64,000 bases of DNA, from assembly GCF_900114465.1 (NCBI RefSeq), contig NZ_FOTD01000008.1, forward strand, positions 48,670-112,669, in the 5' to 3' direction. The notes under the pieces are model-generated. The model made no database searches. It was not told where the DNA came from and saw only the letters and a program-made list of their open reading frames with translations. Positions 35,477-43,711 of this stretch are shown here, piece by piece. This stretch comes from Trichococcus palustris (lineage in GTDB: Bacteria; Bacillota; Bacilli; Lactobacillales; Aerococcaceae). A program made the position numbers and the translations under genes. Position 1 is the first letter of the stretch; each line of letters opens with the position of its first letter.

Positions 35477-35494
35477 CTATTATATATATAATAG
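35477..35494. promoter_or_regulatory. 18-bp AT palindrome between gltX and cysE
   Basis: CTATTATATATATAATAG is perfectly self-complementary and contains TATAAT on both strands. It may supply a -10 element for cysE-cysS. No T-box is present in this 79-bp gap. Confidence 0.5.
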
Positions 35495-35524
35495 ATGCAT
35501 GATTCGAAAAGGAGCAGGAATGAC

Positions 35525-36076
35525 TTGAATAGATTGCGTGAAACGATTCAAACCATCAAAGAAAATGATCCTGCTGCGAGGAGTACGTTAGAAGTTGTTC
35601 TGACGTACCCTGGACTGCATGCTATTATCATATATGATATCGCTCATTTTTTTTACAAGAAGAAGTGGTTCACTTTCAGCCGGGTCATTTCCCATATCGG
35701 CCGATTTTTGACGGGCGTTGAAATCCATCCGGGAGCAACAATCGGACGCAGGCTGTTCATTGACCATGGAATGGGGATCGTCATCGGTGAAACGGCCGAA
35801 GTTGGCGATGACGTCATGATTTATCACGGCGTCACTTTGGGCGGCACCGGCAAAGACAAGGGGAAACGCCACCCGACGATCGGGAATGGCGTATTGCTTT
35901 CCGCACATGTCCAGGTACTGGGGCCAATCACGATCGGCGACCATGCCAAAATCGGGGCATCGGCAGTTGTCGTTTCCGACATACCGCCGGATGTGACCGC
36001 GGTGGGAATCCCGGCGAAAATTGTACGTTACCACAAATTGACGGATGAAAAAGAGACACATGAAAAGAAAAAGTAG
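35525..36076 (+). CDS. cysE: Serine O-acetyltransferase
   Basis: 183 residues from a TTG at 35525, chosen because AAGGAGCAGG ends 7 nt upstream; an ATG at 35495 precedes that site. The left-handed beta-helix repeats carry [20 protein letters not shown] and [19 protein letters not shown]. It acetylates serine for cysteine synthesis. It lies between gltX and cysS. Confidence 0.95.
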   Translation: MNRLRETIQTIKENDPAARSTLEVVLTYPGLHAIIIYDIAHFFYKKKWFTFSRVISHIGRFLTGVEIHPGATIGRRLFIDHGMGIVIGETAEVGDDVMIYHGVTLGGTGKDKGKRHPTIGNGVLLSAHVQVLGPITIGDHAKIGASAVVVSDIPPDVTAVGIPAKIVRYHKLTDEKETHEKKK

Positions 36077-36127
36077 CCAGTGAAAAAGGACGGCCAGTCC
36101 TTTATGAGTGCTTGAAAGGAGAGAACG

Positions 36128-37540
36128 ATGATAAAAATATACAACACCTTGACGCGCGAAAAGGAAACATTCCAACCGATAAAAGAAAAGCAGGTAAGCA
36201 TGTACGTCTGTGGGCCGACCGTCTACAATTACATCCATATCGGCAACGCCCGCAGCACGGTGGCTTTCGATACGGTTCGCCGCTATTTCGAATACCGCGG
36301 ATATGACGTAAACTTCGTATCCAATTTTACCGATGTGGACGACAAAATCATCCGCACCGCAAAAGAAATGGGCATATCGGCAAAAGAGGTTGCGGAGAAG
36401 TTCATTGCCGCCTTCTATGAAGACACCGCTGCGCTTCAAGTCGAAAAAGCGACACTGAACCCGCGTGTCATGGAAAATATCCCGGATATCATCGACTTCA
36501 TCCGTGTGCTGATCGAAAAAGGCTACGCCTATGCGGCCGACGGCGATGTCTATTACCGCACGGACAAGTTCAAAGACTATGGTAAATTGAGCGATCAATC
36601 GATCAAAGATTTGATCGTCGGCGCGAGCGAACGGATGGACACGGAAGAGAACCTGAAAAAGGAAAACCCGTTGGACTTCGCCCTCTGGAAAGAAGCGAAG
36701 CCGGATGAAATCTCCTGGGAATCGCCATGGGGACCGGGTCGTCCGGGCTGGCATATCGAATGTTCCGTGATGGCCACCAAATATCTAGGCAATACCATCG
36801 ACATCCACGGCGGCGGACATGATCTGGCCTTCCCGCATCATGAAAATGAAATCGCGCAGAGCGAAGCGAAAACAGGCCAAACATTTGCGCACTACTGGAT
36901 GCACAACGGCTTCGTGACCATTGGCGAAGATGCCGAAAAGATGAGCAAATCGCTCGGTAACTTCGTGTTGGTGCATGACATCATCAAGCAGGTCGATCCG
37001 CAAGTATTGCGTTTCTTCCTGGCGACGGCCCATTACCGCAGACCCGTTAAGTTCAGCGAAAAAGCGGTCAATGAAGCCAAAATCAATTTGGATAAAATCA
37101 AAATCGCCTATCAGAATGCCCAATACCGGGAGCAGGATGCGGCAGTTTCCTTGCCGGAAGATGCCGAAAAATTGGCCATGTTCAACGATCTGAAACAAGA
37201 ATTCATCGCCGAGATGGATGATGATTTCCAAGCGGACAATGCCATGACCATCGTCTACCAATATGCGAAAGAATTGAACATCTACGCAGAAGAAGAAACG
37301 GTTTCCGCAGCAGTCCTGAAGGAGGCGCTCGCCACATTCAAAGCACTGGTCGGCATATTCGGCATCGTGCTGGGGGAAGAAGCCTTGCTGGACGATGACA
37401 TCCAAGCGTTGATCGATGAGAGAATGCAAGCAAGGAAAGATAAAAATTTCGCTCGCAGTGATGAAATCCGTGATTACTTGAAGGATCAAGGCATCATTTT
37501 GGATGACACATCACAGGGTACAAGATGGAGAAGAGCATAG
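36128..37540 (+). CDS. cysS: Cysteinyl-tRNA synthetase
   Basis: 470 residues. [14 protein letters not shown] (HIGH), a zinc site with Cys in YVCGPT and [11 protein letters not shown] plus His in [14 protein letters not shown], and [16 protein letters not shown] precedes the ATG. The stop codon overlaps the GTG of mrnC. Confidence 0.97.
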   Translation: MIKIYNTLTREKETFQPIKEKQVSMYVCGPTVYNYIHIGNARSTVAFDTVRRYFEYRGYDVNFVSNFTDVDDKIIRTAKEMGISAKEVAEKFIAAFYEDTAALQVEKATLNPRVMENIPDIIDFIRVLIEKGYAYAADGDVYYRTDKFKDYGKLSDQSIKDLIVGASERMDTEENLKKENPLDFALWKEAKPDEISWESPWGPGRPGWHIECSVMATKYLGNTIDIHGGGHDLAFPHHENEIAQSEAKTGQTFAHYWMHNGFVTIGEDAEKMSKSLGNFVLVHDIIKQVDPQVLRFFLATAHYRRPVKFSEKAVNEAKINLDKIKIAYQNAQYREQDAAVSLPEDAEKLAMFNDLKQEFIAEMDDDFQADNAMTIVYQYAKELNIYAEEETVSAAVLKEALATFKALVGIFGIVLGEEALLDDDIQALIDERMQARKDKNFARSDEIRDYLKDQGIILDDTSQGTRWRRA

Positions 37541-37950
37541 TGACAGAAAAAGATTGGAACTTACTGAACGGCCTTGCCTTGGCTTACGTCGGGGATGCCG
37601 CCTATGAAGTATATATTAGAACCTATTTACTAGAAAAAGGATACACCAAACCAAACCAACTCCACCGCAGAGCGACGCATTTTGTTTCGGCAAAAGCGCA
37701 GGCGGTGCTGATGTACGCCATGATGGCAAAAGAGGGCTTTTTGTCCGAGGAAGAGCTGGGCATGTACAAACGCGGCCGCAACAGCAAGAGCCATACAATC
37801 GCCAAGAATGCGGACGTCACGACTTACCGCATCTCGACGGGATTCGAAGCGCTGTTGGGCTATCTCCATCTTTCCGGACAGATCGAACGAATGGAAGAGT
37901 TGATTCACTGGTGTATCCAAGAAGTCGAGGAAAATGACCATGAGAGATAA
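37540..37950 (+). CDS. mrnC: Mini-ribonuclease III
   Basis: 136 residues from a GTG at 37540, with GGAG at 37527-37530; an ATG at 37525 is also in frame but lies before that site. The RNase III-like core reads LNGLALAYVGDAAYEVYIR, with catalytic acidic residues and no double-stranded RNA-binding domain. It matures 23S rRNA in Bacillus. It overlaps cysS by one base and rlmB by about 11. Confidence 0.94.
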   Translation: MTEKDWNLLNGLALAYVGDAAYEVYIRTYLLEKGYTKPNQLHRRATHFVSAKAQAVLMYAMMAKEGFLSEEELGMYKRGRNSKSHTIAKNADVTTYRISTGFEALLGYLHLSGQIERMEELIHWCIQEVEENDHER

Positions 37951-38791
37951 ACCAAAGTATAATCCCAAAGACGCACGTCCAAAAGATACGCGCCGGGCAC
38001 CGAAAAAAAGCAGACCGGAACGCGACAAGCGGGAGCCTGTAGAAAGCGAAACGCCGGAAAACGAAGACTTCGTCATCGGACGCCATCCGGTCTTGGAGAT
38101 ATTGAAGTCAGAACGCGACATCAATAAAATCTTCATCCAGGAAGGCTTGGGCGGAGAAAAAATCGGGGACATCATCCATTTGGCGAAGGAACGCAAAATC
38201 CAGATCCAATCCGTACCCAAATCAAAGTTGGATACGTTGTCCGACAATGCCGTCCACCAAGGTGTGATGGCCGCAACGGCCGCCTTCCAATATGCGACCT
38301 TGGATGACCTGTTCGCTGCGGCGGCCGCCAAAAATGAAGATCCTTTCTTCATCATTTTGGACAGCCTGGAAGATCCGCACAATCTGGGATCCGTTTTACG
38401 TACGGCTGACGCCAGCGGGGCGCACGGGGTCATCATCCCGAAACGCCGTGCTGTCGGCTTGACGTCCACCGTTGCGAAAGCTTCAACAGGAGCGATTGAA
38501 CATGTGCCTGTTGTCCGTGTTACAAATTTAAATCGCACAATCGAAGAGTTAAAGGAACGAGGCGTCTGGATCTACGCGACGGATATGGCCGGACAGGATT
38601 ACCGCAAATGGGATACGACCTTGCCGCTTGCCATCATCATCGGCAATGAAGGCAAAGGCATTTCCCGCCTGCTGAAGGAATCCGCGGACGGCCTGTTGAC
38701 CATCCCGATGGTCGGCCACGTGCAGAGCCTGAACGCTGGGGTCGCCGCCGGATTGATGATGTATGAAGTATTCCGCGGCAGACACAAATAA
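37940..38791 (+). CDS. rlmB: 23S rRNA 2'-O-ribose methyltransferase (SpoU/TrmH family)
   Basis: About 283 residues from the ATG at 37940 (GAGG 10 nt upstream; ATG 37934 is the alternative). A lysine/arginine-rich N-terminal tail of about 35 residues precedes the substrate-binding domain (FVIGRHPVLEIL). The knotted SPOUT domain carries LDSLEDPHNLGSVLRTADA, IIGNEGKGISRL and IPMVGHVQSLNA. It methylates G2251-equivalent ribose. It is coupled to mrnC and followed by yacP. Confidence 0.93.
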   Translation: MRDKPKYNPKDARPKDTRRAPKKSRPERDKREPVESETPENEDFVIGRHPVLEILKSERDINKIFIQEGLGGEKIGDIIHLAKERKIQIQSVPKSKLDTLSDNAVHQGVMAATAAFQYATLDDLFAAAAAKNEDPFFIILDSLEDPHNLGSVLRTADASGAHGVIIPKRRAVGLTSTVAKASTGAIEHVPVVRVTNLNRTIEELKERGVWIYATDMAGQDYRKWDTTLPLAIIIGNEGKGISRLLKESADGLLTIPMVGHVQSLNAGVAAGLMMYEVFRGRHK

Positions 38792-38846
38792 TCTTTTCTG
38801 ACTTTTTCGATGAGGCGATGCAGAATAATCGAGGTGATGAGTCATC

Positions 38847-39362
38847 ATTAAGAAAGAAATTCTAATCGTAGACGGCTACAACATGATAGGGGCTTGGCCG
38901 GAATTGGTTAAGCTGAAGAACCAGGATCTGATCGAAGAAGCGCGCGACCAGCTGCTGCAGACACTGTCCGACTTTCAAAGTTATGAGGGGAAAGAGGTCT
39001 GGTGCGTATTCGATGCGCAATTCGTACCCGGCATCACGAAGGAATATTCGAAATACCGGGTGAAGGTCATCTTCACTGCGCAAGGCGAGACCGCCGACAC
39101 CTACATCGAAGGCGTCGTGAAGAAGCTGCACAACGTCATCACCGATGTCGCCGTCGCCACCAGCGATCTGGCCGAACAGCAGGTCGTCTTCGCAAGGGGC
39201 GCGGCGCGGCTATCCGCCAATGATCTGTATCAGGATATCAAACGTTCCAAAAAGGCGCTGGATTCCGAAAGCAAAGCCTACCGGAACCAACGCCAACGCG
39301 GTACCTGGAGCGAGGAACAGATGGCCATCCTGAAGGATATTTATAAGGATATGCTGGAATAA
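38847..39362 (+). CDS. yacP: YacP/Rae1 NYN-domain endoribonuclease with no canonical start
   Basis: The conserved N-terminus IKKEILIVDGYNMIGAWPEL is encoded from 38847, but no ATG, GTG or TTG precedes it in frame: TGA at 38838 closes the frame, followed by GTC-ATC-ATT-AAG. GAGGTGATG (38831-38839) is a good ribosome binding site 7-9 nt before ATT 38847. The first in-frame ATG (38883) would remove the catalytic Asp of VDGYN. Translation may start at AUU/AUC, or a 1-nt frameshift separates the ATG at 38837 (which reads M-S-H-H-stop). Rae1 cleaves mRNA in the ribosomal A site. The C-terminus is complete (171 residues). Confidence 0.85.
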   Translation: MKKEILIVDGYNMIGAWPELVKLKNQDLIEEARDQLLQTLSDFQSYEGKEVWCVFDAQFVPGITKEYSKYRVKVIFTAQGETADTYIEGVVKKLHNVITDVAVATSDLAEQQVVFARGAARLSANDLYQDIKRSKKALDSESKAYRNQRQRGTWSEEQMAILKDIYKDMLE

Positions 39363-39411
39363 ACATAGAACTTTAAAGGAAGCTCCGCATCTGCGGGGCT
39401 TTTTTTGGTGT
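39175..39411 (+). repeat. yacP 3' end plus terminator, repeat copy 1 (intact)
   Basis: This segment recurs in decayed form at 41789-42012. It covers the last ~62 codons of yacP and the downstream terminator. Confidence 0.9.
39380..39407 (+). terminator. Terminator of the gltX-yacP block
   Basis: AAGCTCCGCA-TC-TGCGGGGCTT followed by T-rich sequence. Confidence 0.85.
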
Positions 39412-39479
39412 AGCGATGATGAAAACGAGCGATAAATAAACCACAAATACTTGTAGATACATATAGAAGTATTTCCCGA

Positions 39480-40019
39480 TTATTCAATCCATTCGTCACC
39501 CTGGTAGAAGTCATCAAGCCAACTGACTTCCATCTCGGAAAAGCCTTGCTCTTCCGAATCAAAAAAAAGGTGGGGTACTATTTTCGGTGTATCTTCTTTC
39601 TTTTGAGCTTGTCTGAAGACATCTACCTTAAACCATTTATCCTCATACAGAATCTGTACGTTTCGAATAGTCTCTAGGGTCACCCATCCTTCGCCAATAA
39701 GAATATCATTCTCCGCACGATAACCCTTAAAATGACCTACTACAGACTCTGTTTGACGTCCAAATCGATCCTTTTGGTTCAATTGAATCGATACAGGACG
39801 ATTACTTCGTAAGGCTTCGGACAGCACCTTATCAATTGCCAAGGAACTCATTTGAGGAAGAACAGGGACAGCCTTCAGTGCTTCCTCATTTCCGGCAGCA
39901 ATGGACTTCGTTAATTCGTCCATCGCATACGCTGTGACCCATTTGATCATGCCTCGGTCATGATAGTCGTTATAATCCTTAAAAACTTTATCCGTCCTGT
40001 TTCTTGCTTCTTTTAGCAT
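39480..40019 (-). CDS. YolD-like protein
   Basis: 179 residues from the ATG at 40019, with GGTGAGG upstream. The N-terminus RGMIKWVTAYAMDELTKSI matches the start of YolD-like proteins (YolD is the companion of UvrX/YqjW-type polymerases), and FKGYRAENDILIGEGWVTLE is the conserved domain. It overlaps the polymerase gene by 32 nt. It presumably assists or modulates the translesion polymerase; the biochemical role is unknown. Confidence 0.8.
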   Translation of the reverse strand: MLKEARNRTDKVFKDYNDYHDRGMIKWVTAYAMDELTKSIAAGNEEALKAVPVLPQMSSLAIDKVLSEALRSNRPVSIQLNQKDRFGRQTESVVGHFKGYRAENDILIGEGWVTLETIRNVQILYEDKWFKVDVFRQAQKKEDTPKIVPHLFFDSEEQGFSEMEVSWLDDFYQGDEWIE

Positions 40020-41373
40020 TATCCTCACCTTCCTCCAAACCGGCCATCCCCCCAGCATGCCCGCCCACAAGCGAGCTTCTTGCTATCGCGCGGCCGCCTT
40101 CTAAAAGGCTGGCAGCCCTGACAATTGACGTGAAGCCATATTTTTTACGGATGACATCAACCATGTGATCCTTTTTTTGGTCTTTCACTTGCTCGTCGGG
40201 GTCTTGGAACAGATCGAGCTGAAGGGAATCTGTATACACCAGGTTGCCGGCACCAACGCCGATGTTTCGGATCGTTTGTCCGTCAAATTGATTATTGAAA
40301 AGCAGGAGTACATAGGCTGTCACTTCACTCGATGAATGAGTAGGGGGGATTTTCATTTGCTGATGGAACCCTGTACGACCATAGCGATCAATAAAGCCGA
40401 TGCTGTAGCCGATACTCAAACTGATGACTTGCGCCTTAGCGCCTGCTCTTCGCAGGCGGGTCGCAACTTGATCGGCCATTTCCATCAGGACAATCTCGAT
40501 TTCTGACCTTAAAACATAATCTTTATTAAGCACTTGCGAATTGCCGATTGATTTGGAACTTACCTTGACCTTTTCTCCGAGGAAGCTGCGATCAATGCCC
40601 CAGGAATGGGCATAAAGCTGAGCGCCCATAACACCGAGCTTACTCTTTAAGTAATAGTAATCGGCATGCGCCAAGTCATGAATGGAGAATATCCCTAAAC
40701 GGTTCAGCCTTTGCTTTGTTTTTTTTCCAATGCCCCAAAAGTCCGTCATTTCGGGGATTTTCCAAATCGTTTCGAGGACATCCTGGTAACGCCATTCGGC
40801 TATCATATCCGGTTGATGCTTGGCTGCATTATCAAGCGCTAATTTCGCCATCAAAGGGTTGTCCCCAATGCCGATAGTCGTGTAAATGCCTGTTTCTTTT
40901 AATACGTCAGCTTGAATGAGTTTGGCTATTTCATAGGCGGTTTTATGCCCGAAAAGCTTCAGCGAGCCCGTTACATCAACAAAGCTCTCGTCAACCGAAT
41001 AAACATGATGATTCGATTCATCTGCATAGCTCTTATAGATATTGTTGATTTCAGTATTTTTTAGCATGTACAGCTTCATTTGCGGCGCAGCAATCACTAA
41101 ATCGGCAGGGTAGGGGAACGGTAAATCCCTCGCCCTGCTAATGTTAGAGATACCATAGGCTTTTTTAGCTGCTGGCGAAGAAGCCAAAATCAGACCGCTG
41201 CCACGTTCCTTGGGATCATCGGAAGGGTAACTCATGACAACTAATTTCGTTTCAAGCGGATGTAGCCCTCTTTTCACACATTCCACGCTCGCATAAAAGG
41301 ACTTACAGTCGATACAAAGAATATCCCTGCTGGCTTCTTTCGAATAATCAAAGATTAATTTTGTTTCATACAT
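39988..41373 (-). CDS. Y-family DNA polymerase (UmuC/UvrX/YqjW type)
   Basis: 461 residues from the ATG at 41373 (GGAG 9 nt upstream; a TTG at 41388 overlaps that site). Catalytic motifs are ILCIDCKSFYASVE and VYSVDESFVDV, followed by the helix-hairpin-helix region FWGIGKKTKQRLNRLGI and a little-finger domain. A QLDLF-type beta-clamp motif occurs near the end (LQLDLFQDP). The protein is likely error-prone translesion polymerase. Its promoter overlaps a LexA box, so it should be SOS-induced. Confidence 0.92.
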   Translation of the reverse strand: MYETKLIFDYSKEASRDILCIDCKSFYASVECVKRGLHPLETKLVVMSYPSDDPKERGSGLILASSPAAKKAYGISNISRARDLPFPYPADLVIAAPQMKLYMLKNTEINNIYKSYADESNHHVYSVDESFVDVTGSLKLFGHKTAYEIAKLIQADVLKETGIYTTIGIGDNPLMAKLALDNAAKHQPDMIAEWRYQDVLETIWKIPEMTDFWGIGKKTKQRLNRLGIFSIHDLAHADYYYLKSKLGVMGAQLYAHSWGIDRSFLGEKVKVSSKSIGNSQVLNKDYVLRSEIEIVLMEMADQVATRLRRAGAKAQVISLSIGYSIGFIDRYGRTGFHQQMKIPPTHSSSEVTAYVLLLFNNQFDGQTIRNIGVGAGNLVYTDSLQLDLFQDPDEQVKDQKKDHMVDVIRKKYGFTSIVRAASLLEGGRAIARSSLVGGHAGGMAGLEEGEDNAKRSKKQDG

Positions 41374-41401
41374 AAAAATCGTCTCCAATCTCTATGTATC
41401 C

Positions 41402-41431
41402 ATTATACGAACGTATGTTTGTTTTTGTAAA
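41402..41431 (-). promoter_or_regulatory. LexA (SOS) box in the polymerase promoter
   Basis: On the minus strand TTTACA (41431-41426), 18-bp spacer, TATAAT (41407-41402). Inside the spacer the plus strand reads CGAACGTATGTTTG (41408-41421), matching the Gram-positive LexA/DinR consensus CGAACRNRYGTTYC at 13 of 14 positions. Confidence 0.85.
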
Positions 41432-41788
41432 GCGAACACTATAAGTTTTAATAAATAAAGGAGAAATTTCGAACGGATTTTTGCCCCATCGATAAGTTTA
41501 TGAGGATCATTTGCGTATTTATTAGGTAGAAAGGTAGTGTGATAGTCACGTCAGCGGAAGCATTTCGCTTTGGAAGAATGGCTGAGAAATAATGAGCAGC
41601 AAACGGAAGAAGAGTAAGAGATGCCTTAACATTAAGCCCAATTGTGAAGGGGGTCTACCCACTAAAAAAATTTAAAATTGGCTTAAAATATTTTGTTTTT
41701 AACTTTATTTCGCACCCTAGTAATATTTATTGATTAAGACATTTTATACAAAATGGCTACAAAAATTTTATTGATCATAATAAGTTAA

Positions 41789-42012
41789 AACAGCAGGTCG
41801 TCTTCGCAAGGGGAACGGCTATCCGCCAATGATTTGTATCAGGATATTAAACATTCCAAAAAACGCTGGATTCCGAGAGCAAAAGCTACCGGAACCAACG
41901 CGAACGCGGCACTTGGAGTGAGGGGCAGATGTCTATATTGGAGGATACCCCGAGGGATGTCTCAGAATAAGGACAGTTGAAAAGCGGAAGCTCCGCATTT
42001 GCGTTTTTTCGA
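41789..42012 (+). repeat. Decayed second copy of the yacP 3' end and terminator
   Basis: AACAGCAGGTCGTCTTCGCA and GGCTATCCGCCAATGAT are identical or nearly so to 39175-39225. The similarity runs through CCGGAACCAACGC..AACGCGG and on to AAGCTCCGCAT.TGCG plus T's (compare 39380-39407). Several indels and altered codons break the frame. Confidence 0.88.
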
Positions 42013-42049
42013 CTTTATTAATATCGAGACAAAAAAAGTAATAATATAG

Positions 42050-42077
42050 TTGACGTAAGATATTTTTCATTTATAAT
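42050..42077 (+). promoter_or_regulatory. Promoter of sigH
   Basis: TTGACG (42050-42055), 16-bp spacer, TATAAT (42072-42077). Confidence 0.75.
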
Positions 42078-42130
42078 ATAAAATATGTAGCGGATTGTTA
42101 CATAAAAATATAGCTTTTGGGGGAGATATA

Positions 42131-42736
42131 ATGGAAGAAAATGAGACAATATTGTTGCGCGCTCCGGAGGAATTGGTCGGTTTGATCAAAGAAGGTGAAA
42201 CCGTATACTTCGAGGAATTGTTTACAAGATTTTTGCCGCTGGTCAAAAAAATGAATGCCAAGTATTATTTGCGCTTCATGGAGCAAGACGACTTTTGGCA
42301 AGAAGCGAGAATTGTCCTGCACAAAGCAGTCGTTGCCTATGATCCGGAAAAAGGGTTGCAGTTCTCCGGATTCTTCAAACTGATGCTTGAGCATCATGTG
42401 TATAGTTTGATCCGCAAGGAAACTGCTTTGAAAAGAAAGATCGACAAGGGTGCGGTATCGTTGGATCAGTTGATGGAAAATGAAGCGGGAAGTCATGCGA
42501 ACCGAGCGATCAACGGCAGCACTATGCATCAGGTGTCGCCGGAAGACGTTGTGCAAGTCAGGGAAAGTGCGACCGGTTATTTTGATGGCCTATCCCGTTT
42601 CGAGCAGGATGTTTTCCGCCTCTATCTTTTGGGTAAGGAATTCCCGATGATTGCGGAAGAGTTGGATTGCGAAATGACGCAGATCAAAAATGCGTTCGAT
42701 CGTTGTAAACAAAAAATGAAGCGCTTACTAAATTGA
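42131..42736 (+). CDS. sigH: Sigma-70 family factor, SigH/ComX-like
   Basis: 201 residues from the ATG at 42131 (GGGGGAG upstream). Region 2 is visible as LPLVKKMNAKYYLRFMEQDDFWQEARIVLHKAV, region 4 as DGLSRFEQDVFRLYLLGKEF. Its place downstream of yacP corresponds to sigH in Bacillus, which controls competence and transition-phase genes. In Lactobacillales such factors activate late competence genes; the prepilin peptidase at 62.5 kb could be part of that regulon, but this is inference. Confidence 0.85.
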   Translation: MEENETILLRAPEELVGLIKEGETVYFEELFTRFLPLVKKMNAKYYLRFMEQDDFWQEARIVLHKAVVAYDPEKGLQFSGFFKLMLEHHVYSLIRKETALKRKIDKGAVSLDQLMENEAGSHANRAINGSTMHQVSPEDVVQVRESATGYFDGLSRFEQDVFRLYLLGKEFPMIAEELDCEMTQIKNAFDRCKQKMKRLLN

Positions 42737-42866
42737 TTTTTCCGAAGGACCTCTGTCACTATTTTGTGGCGGACGGTTTTTTCTTTGTCCGGCCGGCTCA
42801 TTTTTTTATTCTGTGCCGAAATATGCTACACTTTGGATACGAATACAAAGAAGCAGGGAAGCGGAT

Positions 42867-43460
42867 ATGAATAAGAATAAACGGTTGATTTATATAGCAT
42901 TGTTGGCTGCCCAAGGGGTGGTCATCACCTTATTGGAACGGTCCATCCCTTTCCCCTTCGCTTTTGCGCCGGGTGCGAAATTGGGGTTGGCGAATATGAT
43001 TACGCTGTTGGCCATTTTTACCTTGCCGTACAAGGACAGCTTCAAGGTGGTCTGGATGCGGCTGTTGATTGCGACCTTATTGGGCGGGACCTTGTCGACA
43101 TTTATGTACAGTTTTGCCGGGGCCTTCCTAAGCTATGGGGGCATGCTGCTGGTCCGCTTGCTGGGTCCGAAGAGGGTCAGCATGATCGGCATCAGCGCGG
43201 CGGGGGGCATTTTGCATAACGTCGGTCAGTTGCTGGTGGCCAGCCTGATCGCCGGCTCCTTCAGCGTCATGCTGTATCTGCCTATTTTGGCATTGACGGG
43301 TATCTTTTCAGGGGTAGCGGTCGGAGTGGCAGCGAACTACCTGTTGGAACACGTCACGACGATCAAAAAATTCCAGAGCGAAGAAGCCGGAAAAAACAAG
43401 CTCGCGGCTGAGTGGTACCAGGCTTCGCTGGTCTATGAGAACGAGAACAGCGGGCTGTAA
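42867..43460 (+). CDS. eetB: EetB, Gx-transporter family membrane protein of the FLEET locus
   Basis: 197 residues from the ATG at 42867; AGGGAAG precedes it. Five or six membrane segments are seen and ERSIPFPFAFAPGAKLGLAN is the hallmark of the family annotated as Gx transporter or heptaprenyl diphosphate synthase component I. In Listeria this protein, EetB, is encoded with EetA and Ndh2 and is needed for extracellular electron transfer. Here it is the first gene of that set and is followed by a terminator. Confidence 0.82.
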   Translation: MNKNKRLIYIALLAAQGVVITLLERSIPFPFAFAPGAKLGLANMITLLAIFTLPYKDSFKVVWMRLLIATLLGGTLSTFMYSFAGAFLSYGGMLLVRLLGPKRVSMIGISAAGGILHNVGQLLVASLIAGSFSVMLYLPILALTGIFSGVAVGVAANYLLEHVTTIKKFQSEEAGKNKLAAEWYQASLVYENENSGL

Positions 43461-43477
43461 GGTTTCATGGATTTTAC

Positions 43478-43499
43478 GAAGGCGCAAGCCTTCTTTTTT
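43478..43499 (+). terminator. Terminator of eetB
   Basis: GAAGGC-GCAA-GCCTTC followed by TTTTTT. Confidence 0.88.
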
Positions 43500-43580
43500 G
43501 TCCATGTGATAAAAAAAACAAGCGTTTATTTGCACAATAAACCGTGCGGATTTCCTTTGCGGAGAACGGAATCGTTTCCT

Positions 43581-43609
43581 TAGACAATTATTCACAAATA
43601 TATTACACT
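43581..43609 (+). promoter_or_regulatory. Promoter candidate of ndh2
   Basis: TAGACA (43581-43586), 17-bp spacer, TACACT (43604-43609). Confidence 0.5.
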
Positions 43610-43711
43610 TAGTAAGAACCGTTTATTTAAAATAAGTCAACAAACGTATAGAGACCAATAGCTGAAGGTTTTGTCGGCGATCATGCGTTGGACATAAAAG
43701 GGGAAGTACAG

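Larger units (their letters stand above)
39412..41788. mobile_element. Inserted SOS module between two yacP 3' ends
   Basis: The YolD-like and Y-family polymerase genes and their LexA-controlled promoter occupy the DNA between the intact and the degenerate yacP 3' ends. The core order yacP-sigH is otherwise uninterrupted in related bacteria. No integrase, transposase or terminal inverted repeat is seen, so the insertion mechanism is unknown. The AT-rich stretch 41432-41788 has no complete gene; only a short frame ending in FALEEWLRNNEQQTEEE (about 41560-41617) looks protein-like. Confidence 0.55.

Noticed and set aside
35446..35524. T-box leader before cysE
   Set aside because: The gap is 79 nt and lacks the T-box sequence and specifier stem.
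39480..41373. Complete prophage or ICE around the Y-family polymerase
   Set aside because: No integrase, structural, replication or conjugation genes are present; only the two SOS genes lie between the yacP repeats.
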